Assembly (NCBI GenBank): GCA_030512335.1
Contig: JAULSU010000005.1
Coordinates: forward strand, 3,038,001 to 3,102,000
Length of the DNA stretch: 64,000 nt
Reading direction: 5' to 3'
Origin: Immersiella caudata
Lineage: Eukaryota > Ascomycota > Sordariomycetes > Sordariales > Lasiosphaeriaceae
How positions within the stretch are numbered: the stretch's first letter is position 1; each line of letters starts with the position of its first letter. This document shows, piece by piece, positions 33,772 to 42,640 of the stretch. The notes under the pieces were generated by a model that was not told the origin of the DNA, did not search any database, and worked only from the letters and a program-made list of their open reading frames with translations. The position numbers and the translations under genes are program-made.

Positions 33772-33799
33772 TTAGCCAGTCATAGTTGCTTTAGCCAGT
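33772..33799 (-). repeat. Direct repeat carrying GGCTAA motifs
   Basis: TTAGCCAGT occurs at 33772-33780 and 33791-33799, period 19. Read on the GH7 strand each contains GGCTAA, the core bound by XlnR/Xyr1-type cellulase activators. It is 1.6 kb from the start codon, so promoter function is speculative. Confidence 0.35.
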
Positions 33800-34411
33800 A
33801 TAAGTACCAGATTCGGACTTGGGAAAGCAATATGTTGAGTTTGTTCAGAACCAGGATCACAGAAAATTCCAAGGACCATCTCTAGTAACCGCAAGTTCTC
33901 CTTGAGGGGAGAAGCAAATGTACCCGAGACCAGCATGCCTTGAGCAGGCCAGGCGCCCGGATCGTGGCAACGCAGTCTCCTCGAATACTGTACCCGTTTG
34001 GGCGGCCGGATAATTGGTATCCCGTGATGCGATTAGAGCAACGCATGGCAGGAATTTGCATAGTACCGTCCGCGCGAGAGAATGTATAGGAGAACTCCAC
34101 ATGAAGGAAAGGTAAGCAGTAAGTGAAAAGGGCCTGGTCACGATGGCGGTGATCAACCTGTAGGATTCTATGTCGCGTTCAGATAACCTGGCCAAAAGTT
34201 TGGTATGGCGGAAGAGGGAACAGCAACAAAGCAGAAATAACGTCTTGGGGTTGAAGTTGGCAGGTGCAACCGGCGACGCAGTGAAAGTCAAATAGGGGTT
34301 GGGGTCCGCGCCTTCCCCAAATGCCACCTTTCACTCTCAACTTCAAGTTGAGGCTCAAGACCCCATCAAAAAGTTCTCTTGGAAGAATATAAGAGCGAAA
34401 AATTAAATGAA

Positions 34412-34495
34412 GGACCGATCGTGAGTTGAACACGAGACCTACCGGAAGGCGCTGTGGCACTGCAGCCGGTTGCTCTACCACTGAGCTACCGGTCC
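34412..34495 (-). tRNA. tRNA-Cys (anticodon GCA) with 13-nt intron
   Basis: The minus strand folds as a tRNA: acceptor GGACCGG pairing TCGGTCC, D arm GCTC-AGTGGTA-GAGC, anticodon stem ACCGG/CCGGT, T arm TCGTG-TTCAACT-CACGA. The anticodon loop reads CTGCAG then resumes at T, with GCA at positions 34-36 and a 13-nt insertion after position 37, the standard place for tRNA introns. The mature length is 71 nt before CCA addition. Internal A and B boxes are present (TAGCTCAGTGG, and GTTCAACTC in the T loop). Confidence 0.92.
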
Positions 34496-35711
34496 TTGTT
34501 GGATGTTATTGTGGGTTCAAAAAGCCACCTACAAACAGGATTGGGGCAGGGCGCAAATGGAGCCAAAAAAAAAAACAAGAAGGGCAAGCGAAACCATACA
34601 ACACCAAGAATTCGCTGGTCGTCATCGACCCAACTACCGCTTGGCCCTCACCAATTCCAGGCACCTTGAGCACACTTGGGCTCACTGCAATCTTGGCTCT
34701 CGTCAGGGACGTGCTCATATACGCGTAGTAGGAATGTACTTGGTTCATCAATTGTAAAACATCTCAACCTCATGAGTAAATGTTCGCACAGTTCTAGCCA
34801 GTCACATGGCAGACCTTTTCACTACAGTTTTGGTCCTCACCGGAAGACGGCTGGCACTCTGGTCTTGATCGAGAGCTGATTTAGCCTCGTGGCAGACATC
34901 ACTGCAATTTTAGCCCTCATTGAAGACCATCTCCGTCCAACCCTAATCCCCACCTCATACCCCTAGCGTAGGTAGGTACCCTGGAACACCCAACCATCAA
35001 CGTCCTTCCATTCAGACGGGAATCTCTGATAAAACCAGTCTAGCCCATGGATCCCATACCATTCCACGATCGCCAGTGCACCCCAACGCGCCGCCAGGTA
35101 ATGAGCAAAAAAACCCACGCCCACCACGTCTTCCAGTCGCATTCCTCGGATTCACCTCGTCATCAGCCCCCATCCAACCAATCAGCTGCCCTCAATCGCC
35201 TGACTTACACGACCGCCAAGACCACAACCTGAACCACAGCACTGCAAAACCAGCAACACGACAACGGCATTTGCATCTTCGCCGGAACCACGCACGTACG
35301 ACATGAAACAAATCTGTCAGATCCACGATAAGCCTCATTCGAGTGATGCATGCCCTTGCGGGACAGGGCGGCAGACGTCGGTAGTGGGCTTGCCAAGAAA
35401 TGGGTTGAGATTCTTGACGTGCACCGTCGGGTTGGATCCGAAGGGTGATTCAGGGGTTTGTTTTGTTCCTCCGGGCTGACGTTTGGGACGAAGGTGCTGA
35501 AGTGAAGTCGAAGATGGTATATAACCCATGAGGCTGGGACGACAACGGTGTTTTGGGTCAACAGCATTGACATCAAACTCGGTGAGCTTGACGACTCGAA
35601 TATTACTATCACCACTTTCTCGCTTCTTTGTAATTGTCTACGGTCTCTATCACGCTCTCTCCGCCATTTCCCAGTCTTGTCCTTGAAGCCCGGCCCCCAA
35701 CATCCGTAACC
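34496..35711. other. Region between tRNA-Cys and RTA1-type gene
   Basis: 1.2 kb upstream of the membrane protein gene. It holds three diverged copies of a roughly 30-bp unit at 34683-34932 and a pyrimidine-rich leader near 35000-35200. No supported gene. Confidence 0.45.
34683..34932 (+). repeat. Three diverged ~30-bp repeat units
   Basis: Units start at 34683 (CACTGCAATC), 34820 (CACTACAGTT) and 34900 (CACTGCAATT). Aligned by eye, most differences over the first 28 positions are C/T or G/A. A short TGGCAGAC precedes the second and third units. This may be an old tandem duplication altered by transition mutation. Confidence 0.4.
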
Positions 35712-36710
35712 ATGGCCGACGTCCCCTCGTCTGTTTGGATGTACACCCCGTCCTTCGCTCTCGCCGTAATCGCTTCTATCCTCTACGGCATCATCTTTGT
35801 CGGAATAACCTACCTCACCCTTATAAAGCATCGCGCCTGGTTCTTTCTCTGTGTTCCCATCGGCGCCGCTATCGAAGTGGCCGGTTACGCTCTGCGCTGC
35901 TACTCCATCAAGAATCCCACCGAAATCGTTCGTCACCCTTCCCAAAAACTCACACCGTCTAACTCTCGCAGGGCCCCTTCGCCTCCACCCTCTCCCTCGT
36001 CGTCCTAGCCCCCGTCTTCATCGCCGCAGGCAACTATCTCCTCATCGGGCGCCTCATCCGCGCGGTACTGGCGCCATCAACCGGCTACCGTGTCTTTGGT
36101 GTCCACGGTCGTCTGATCACAAGAATATTCGTGGTGTTCGACATCATCTCCTTCCTGGTACAGGGTTCTGGCTCCGGAGTGGCGAGCTCGGTCGAGTGGG
36201 TTGGAAACACTGCAAATGTGGGCATAAAGATCTTGATCGGCGGTCTGGCGCTCCAAGCGGTGGCGTTTTCTTTCTTCCTCGCGATTTTCTCGCGGTTCCA
36301 TTACCTTGCGAGACACGGCTGGATCGCTGAGGGTGCGCCGCTTGGGTGGGAGAAGGTTGTCAGGGCGGTTTATGTGTCATCCCTGTTGATTTTGGTATGT
36401 GGAAGGTCTTGAGATATTGGCAAGCGTATTTGCTAACGCGGGGGGATAGGTCCGGTGTCTCTATCGTGTCGCCGAATTTTCAGAGGGCGTTGACGGGTAC
36501 TCATTCCGGCACGAGTGGCTCTTCTGGGTTTTCGAGTCGTTGCCGATGCTCATCGCTATCTTGGTGTTTTGTATCTGGCACCCTAGCGCATGCCTTGGGC
36601 GTGATGGCTGGAAGGGAAAGATCATGTCGAAGGGAGGAGAGAGTGTCGACTCAGAGGAGGGAGCTACCGAGTTGCGTCAAAGCCGTCGGAGCGGACGGAG
36701 GCGCCACTGA
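35712..36710 (+). CDS. RTA1-family multipass membrane protein
   Basis: Member of the fungal RTA1/RSB1 lipid-translocating exporter-like family; yeast members affect 7-aminocholesterol resistance (RTA1) and sphingoid base export (RSB1). Three exons 35712..35927, 35972..36394, 36450..36710; 299 aa. Introns of 44 and 55 nt; after splicing EIGPFASTLSLVVLAPVF and LILVRCLYRVAEF match the family layout. Seven hydrophobic segments are expected; the family motif near the sixth helix reads RCLYRVAEFSEG...HEW, followed by FESLPMLIAILVFCIWHP. The C-tail is short, acidic then basic. The substrate is unknown. It ends 39 nt from the stop codon of the oppositely oriented zinc-cluster factor. Confidence 0.9.
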
Positions 36711-36749
36711 GGCAGGCCTTGCAGAGAACCGTTACGTCACAGCCGCTCT

Positions 36750-38138
36750 TCAAGTCGGAGATAGGACAGATCGACGTGCGAGGAACTGAGGCATGGATGG
36801 ATGGACTTGGTTGAGGTTGAATGGGGAGTCCAAGCCCGCTGCAAGAACTCCCGCGTACTTTATGGGCCACTCTGCATAGCTCCAGTACTCTTCAGGTAGC
36901 GTTTTAAGGAGGGTATTCAACCACGAAAGAGTCGCCCTTCGTTTAAACCCGAATCGTTCACCCAAGAGTCCGAGACAGAGTTCTCCAATGGCAAACTCGA
37001 TGAAGAAGAAATGAATTAGAAGTAGTTGGGTCGGATAGTTGGTAGGATCCAAGAAGGGTGAAAACTCCGTGTTACTAGACGAGTTAATCATCCCATATAC
37101 GAGAGAACACTCCGTGAACGCTATCAGAAGTGTCAGTTCTTTTTTTTTCCTCCGCAACAACGGATGATACTGACCATCGACTGCAGATATTCTGACTTGC
37201 TTGGACACTCGCTCTGCCGCAGCGAGAAGCTTGATCTCCAGCGGGCTGGTGCACAATGGGGCAAGCTTTCGCAGAGACACGAAGAACTCGTCAAAGTAAC
37301 GTGCCTGTAGGCCATCGAGGGCCAACCCCCCAGTCCCTACTAGGCGTTTGACGCTATCGGTGTATCCTTCTTCAGTAAAGTCTCGGAAGAGTGACTTGCT
37401 GAAATCGAGCACACCCGTGGCTGCAATAACATGACAGCCACGAACCATGGACAAGAACTCAGTCATGCCTTCAGGCATGCAAGAGGCTTGGAACGTGAGA
37501 GCCATGATAGCACCGAACCGGGCGTCTCCTTCTGCAGTTGAGGTGCAGGGATGGTTGAGAGATTCGTTCAGGGAAGATATAGCCTTGACTCGGTGAGTGA
37601 GGGCATTTCCGGCGTCGTTGCCGGTGTAGAGGCTGAGATGCGACGCAGCCAGTCCTAGCATGGCGTGAGCAAGGTAGTCATACTGATGTGACAAGGCGGC
37701 AACGCCCTTCCACACGGCATCACCCTGCATCGGTAAGGGCGGATATGCTGTGATCAGGAAGTGGTGAAAGTACTGCAAGTCTTTCATGGTGAACGCCTCG
37801 GGAACAGTGCTCAGGGGGGCGGCCGGGACCGGTGATAGCTCAGCCGATGCTGCTGCCAGACGGAACCCAGAGTAGACACATCTCAGACCGAGCCGCGTGC
37901 AATTGGTGCACTCGGGCAGGTCCTCTTGGCACTTGACTTTTCGCCTCTTGCAGCTCAGACATCCGCGTCGTGACTTTGTGTGGCCTTTCTTGGGGATCGG
38001 TTTGCGGCGAACTCTTGCGTCTCCCTGAGAGCTTGGCGCTGCGGATGGAGCACGGTCTGCTGAGGGATTGGGGCTTGCCGTGGAGTCGGAGAGTTCGACG
38101 CTCAGCAAGTCGTCCAGAGGACCCAACGTCGAATCCAT
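36750..38138 (-). CDS. Zn(II)2Cys6 transcription factor, Upc2-like layout
   Basis: Zinc binuclear cluster regulator. The six cysteines sit at residues 60, 63, 70, 77, 80 and 87 (C-x2-C-x6-C-x6-C-x2-C-x6-C), preceded by HTKSRRG as in Upc2-type proteins, then a fungal-specific regulatory region (about 130-450) beginning MKDLQYFHHFLI. Start at 38138 (MDSTLGPLDDLL) gives 462 aa; the frame stays open to a Met at 38294, giving 514 aa. A stretch at 37121-37174 has intron borders (GTCAGT...GATAG, branch TGAC) and encodes an odd Lys/Arg-rich insertion; removing it gives 444 aa and joins SAVD to AFTEC. The frame is preserved either way. Upc2 assignment rests on the DNA-binding domain and layout only. 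Tail-to-tail with the RTA1-type gene. Confidence 0.88.
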   Translation of the reverse strand: MDSTLGPLDDLLSVELSDSTASPNPSADRAPSAAPSSQGDARVRRKPIPKKGHTKSRRGCLSCKRRKVKCQEDLPECTNCTRLGLRCVYSGFRLAAASAELSPVPAAPLSTVPEAFTMKDLQYFHHFLITAYPPLPMQGDAVWKGVAALSHQYDYLAHAMLGLAASHLSLYTGNDAGNALTHRVKAISSLNESLNHPCTSTAEGDARFGAIMALTFQASCMPEGMTEFLSMVRGCHVIAATGVLDFSKSLFRDFTEEGYTDSVKRLVGTGGLALDGLQARYFDEFFVSLRKLAPLCTSPLEIKLLAAAERVSKQVRISAVDGQYHPLLRRKKKELTLLIAFTECSLVYGMINSSSNTEFSPFLDPTNYPTQLLLIHFFFIEFAIGELCLGLLGERFGFKRRATLSWLNTLLKTLPEEYWSYAEWPIKYAGVLAAGLDSPFNLNQVHPSMPQFLARRSVLSPT

Positions 38139-39545
38139 CCCCGATGATTCCCTTGGCTCCTGGATGACTACGAGGCGTTGTTGCCGCAGAAGGAATCGAC
38201 TTCGTCGATTTATGTTAGGTTCATGCAGAAAGGTCGAGGCCGCCGTCAAACATTCTCTGGGCGGTAATCGCCGGGAGGATTTTGCGCCGTGCAATACGCG
38301 TTCCGTCTACCAATCAGGGTTACGCCGAGAACCCCCCACTAGGCGGCCCCAAGAGATTGAAGAGCATCTGTGCCGCAATGACGCCAGACCGCCGCGTTCG
38401 CGGCTTTGCCTGTGGTGTTGGGGAATTGTTTTGGTAATGTTCTCAGGGCTGGAGTCTGCACAGGGCTAAGTCCTTGGTGCTGGAAGAGCAATCAAGTCTG
38501 CCGTCTTCAGCGCCTCCTTGGCAAATTTGAGATGAGAACGAAGCAGGAGATACGAAATGGAGTGGTATCATACACATCAATTGTGAGAGAAGACCTACAA
38601 ATCCACATGAAGTATAGATTCGTGTCCTTTTCATGCCTGGGCATGCCGTGTTGAATGTCTTGTCGATGTTTTGTTCTTGCCGCAAGAGCTGCTGACTCGC
38701 CCAGTGCCTCACTCCGTCTTCCTGACAGGGCTGGGAAACACTGTGGGGAAACTTACTGTGGGGAACACTGGGATTTTAATGGTAGGGCAAGCCTTACGCA
38801 CTTTCAGGGGTGCCTTGCCGTCGCAATCGTCTGTGTTCATCCACTGAGCTGCTACGCAGCCTCCGAGTTCAATCACACACACGCGTCACACGCCATTTCC
38901 GACATTCCCCAAGGTGCGTCTGTCTTTCCTTACCTGCCTTAGGTAAGCACCTCGCGCACCTGCGCTGCAACTTGAAGCGCGACAGCTCAAGAGGGGGACG
39001 GGATGCGCTCGGGGAGGCCGTCTGGCGCATCTCCAGAATTTGTGGATTCTGTGCTGCGTCTCAGTCGCCTGGCCGCTCCGCCTAGTTTGTCGCGTCAGCC
39101 GAGACGGCTACGACTGAACGTTGCTACCTCCTGCCCATGGCTATGCTCCCCGCAGAGACGCCGAGGCCATGGCCGCAGCAGGAGAAGCTGAGGTCAGTCA
39201 AACGAGACACGTAACGACAAGACGGCCTCACGGAACGGCTCCGTCCTCCCGTCTTACTTGTCCTGCCGTGCTTGGCGCAAGCCACTTATGCCTAGAGCGT
39301 GTTGGAGGCTTCGGGGTACTGCACCCGATGGCCTCGGCCCAGGAGAAGCGCCCGCACTTCCCTGTGCTTGGCTTTCTTCCGGGAGGACCGCCTTCCGCTC
39401 CGCCCCTTACTTCTAGAGGTTGACTGATTGATCCTTTCCAAAGCTTTGAAAAACACCTGCGGAGCTCTTCCTAGCCCATGGCCGCTAAACGATATACATC
39501 CAAATAACCGCAACAAACAATCGCCGCACAACACAATCCATCAAC
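38139..39545. promoter_or_regulatory. Divergent region, zinc-cluster factor/acyl-CoA synthetase
   Basis: 1.4 kb containing both promoters. The frame of the zinc-cluster gene remains open to 38294. I see no other gene or repeat. Confidence 0.45.
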
Positions 39546-41750
39546 ATGCCGTATAACTCAAAAGTCGGCCCTACGCCGCTGTATATGATCCACAAGCCCC
39601 CCTTCAGTGTTGAAGCGAAGGGATATGAGCCTGTAGAGGGCGAGACTATCCCCCGGGTCCACCCCAAGGCGAAGGACGGTCTCATCACCCGGCCCTCCCC
39701 TGACGTGTCCACCGTCTATGATCTGATCAAGAGGACCGCCACACTCCACGGCGAGGAGCCCGCTGTCGGCAGCCGCAAGCTCATCAAGGTCCACACGGAG
39801 AAGAAAAAGGTGCCCAAGAGCGTCAACGGCGAGGTTGTCGAGGTTGAGAAAGAATGGACTTTCTACGAGCTCTCAAACTACAACTTCCTGACCTACGATG
39901 AGTACTTCACCCAGGCCTTGCAGGTCGGCTCCGGCTTGCGGAAACTCGGCATGTCGCCTGGGGAAAGGGTGCACATCTTCGCGGCTACCAGGTAATGTGC
40001 TCTTACTAGCGAGCAGCCGCTGCCATGCTGACGGAAGCAAAGCCCGCAATGGCTCAACATGTCGCATGCCTGCTCTACGCAGTCCCTGACGCTCGTCACA
40101 GCCTATGACACTCTCGGTGAGAGTGGCGTTCAGCACTCGCTTGTCCAAAGCAAACCGAGCGCGATGCTGGTTGACCCTCACCTCCTCAAGACCATTACAA
40201 ACCCGCTCAAGAAGGCCCCTTCGGTCAAGTTCCTCATTTACAACCAGGATAGTCACATGATGGTGCCTGAAGAGCAGATCGAAGAATTCAAGGCCTCCCA
40301 TCCTGAGCTTACCGTCATGTCCCTCGAGGAGCTCCGCGCTCTCGGCGAGGCGAACCCTGTCGCGCCGGTGCCGCCTAAGGCTGACGACCTCTACTGCATC
40401 ATGTACACCTCCGGAAGCACGGGCACGCCAAAAGGCGTCCCCACAACCCACGCAGGCTTCATTGCCGCCGTGGCAGGTATCTACTACCACGTAGAGGAGA
40501 TTGTCAGCGAGCACGAGTACGTCATGGCCTACCTCCCGCTCGCCCACATCTTTGAGCTCGTTGTGGAAAACACTACCGTCTACTTCGGCGCCACCCTCGG
40601 ATACGGCCACCCTCGCAGTCTCTCCGACGTCAACATGCGCAACTGCCCCGGTGATATCCGCGCCTTCGGTCCCTCCCTGTTGATTGGCGTGCCCCAAGTA
40701 TGGGAGTCCATCCGCAAGGGTGTCGAAGCCAAGGTCAACGAAAGTGGTCTCATCACCCGCTCCCTCTTCTGGGGTGCCTTCAAGCTGAAGGCCTTCCTCG
40801 TCAGCAAGGGCCTTCCGGGTCACGGCATATTCGATAACATCGTATTCGGCAAGGTTCGCAAGCAAACCGGTGGCCGCCTCCGCTTCCTCGTCAACGGAGC
40901 CAGCGGCATCTCCTGGACAACTCAGCATTTCATGAGCATGGTCGTCGCCCCCATGCTCAACGGCTACGGCCTTACCGAAACTGGCGGAAACGGCGCACTG
41001 GGCTCCCCCCTCGAATGGACCACTGACGCCATCGGCCCCATGGAAGTCTCCATTGAAGTCAAGCTCGTCGCCCTCCCTGAGCTTGGCTACCACACCAACA
41101 CCACCCCACCCCAAGGCGAGATCCTCCTTCGCGGACCTCCCGTGCTAACCGCCTACTACGAAAACCCAGAGGAAACCAAAGCCGCCGTTACCTCTGATGG
41201 TTGGTTCCGCACCGGCGACATCGGTGAGTTTGACAAGAATGGCCACGTCAAGGTCATCGACCGCGTGAAGAACCTCGTCAAGATGCAAGGAGGCGAATAC
41301 ATCGCACTCGAGAAACTCGAGGCCGTGTACCGCGGGTGCCCTTACGTCATGAATCTCGTCGTACACGGTGACAGTGAGCATCCGCGCCCGATTGCCGTGA
41401 TTATCCCCAACGAGAAGGCACTTGCGGAGATGGCGGCCGAGCTGGGTGTCGATGAGCATGTAATGTGCCAGGACCGCAAGGTCAAGGATGCCGTGCTTAA
41501 GGCGCTCGGTGCCGCGGCCAGAGGAGCTGGGTTGAGCTCGATGGAGACGGTGGCGGGGATTGTTCTGCTGGGTGATCAGGAGTGGACGCCTGCGAATGTG
41601 AGTATCTATCTCGTCCACGCTGTTATGATGGGAGTCGAATGGGATGCTGACTGGAGTAAGGGAATGGTGACTGCGACGCAGAAGCCGAACAGGAGGATGA
41701 TCCGCGAGAAGAATGAGAAGGCCATCGCGGCTTGTTTGGCTGGTCTTTAG
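39546..41750 (+). CDS. faa1: Long-chain fatty acid-CoA ligase (Faa1/Faa4 type)
   Basis: Activates long-chain fatty acids to acyl-CoA with ATP for lipid synthesis, import or beta-oxidation. Three exons 39546..39991, 40043..41597, 41661..41750; 696 aa. The first intron (51 nt) restores FAATSPQWLNMSHAC; the second (63 nt) lies in frame without stops, but its removal gives EWTPANGMVTATQK as expected. AMP-binding motif YTSGSTGTPKGV is near residue 268, NGYGLTETGG near 457, the FACS-type signature near GWFRTGDIG (near 530), and KNLVKMQGGEYIALE near 555. Length equals yeast Faa1/Faa4 (about 700 aa). No C-terminal PTS1 tripeptide; it ends CLAGL, so the peroxisomal form is less likely. The family member is not resolved. 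Confidence 0.94.
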
Positions 41751-42640
41751 TCCTTCAGGTAGTGACTGTGTTAAAGGGGTCAATGACAGGGTTGCTATGG
41801 GGTCAAGTTGGAGTAAAAAAACTGTACTGACTGTATCCATTGTATCGGGTTGCACTGTACCTTGTGGAAGCTACCTGGATTATGAACCCGGTGACTTTGT
41901 ACTACCGAGGTCTGATTAGCCTGTATTTTAAGACCCCAAGTACTGTTGTGAATTTGATGGTGTGCGTCAACGTATGGATATACGCCCTTGTGAATCTCCT
42001 CCGTCCGTTGGCTGTGTTCTGTTTCTCCCTGGTTCTTCCCAGGTTGTGACTAGCTTGTTGTCAGGTTATGCCCAAGTTGCGTCCAAATTGCGTGTAGGTT
42101 GTTTCCCCGTTGTGGCCTGTTTCGAGGTTCATTCTGGGTTCTTTCCTGACTGCAAGTTGTTTATAGATACGCCATCTCTAGGTTGATTTTGGATGTTTTC
42201 TCGCGCGAGGGCTTGCCTGCGTGCTTTATGCCCACGCAGTTTTAGATAGAATTAGAAGGCTTTGTGTTCCTCTTCCTGGAGAGAGATATGCCCAATCGCG
42301 AGTTCTCTTCCACTTCGATTCATGGATATCCATTTCAGCTGCATCATTAAACCAAACTGCATCCCCATACCTATTGGTGATACGGAATGTATGCATGAGA
42401 AAGCAAGCATCTAACCTAAGCACCTTCGCTGAGCAATGTCAACACTGCGACCTCCCCTCATTCGTGCCCACCGTCAATCATAACGATAGTTACATACTGC
42501 CGAGAAACAATTCCCGGCCAAACGATTTCCATGCAAGCGTATACTTAGGTATATACGAAAAACCATGCTTTACCCCTTTCACTTCCCGAATTCATAATCT
42601 TGGTGAGATTCCGTATCCAACTGCTAGACCACATCACGGC
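41751..42640. other. Convergent intergenic region, faa1/deubiquitinase
   Basis: Fairly T-rich sequence holding two 3' ends. No coding signal. Confidence 0.45.

Larger units (their letters stand above)
32207..34411. promoter_or_regulatory. GH7 upstream region
   Basis: 2.2 kb 5' of the cellulase gene, with no supported gene. It has a TATA box at 32302, GGCTAA motifs (XlnR/Xyr1 core type) at 32236 and 32684 on the plus strand and at 33772 and 33791 on the minus strand, and CreA-type SYGGRG matches at 32565 and 32669 (minus strand). Such short motifs recur by chance. Confidence 0.45.

Noticed and set aside
39873..41114. 413-codon minus-strand frame
   Set aside because: Antisense shadow of the acyl-CoA synthetase exon.
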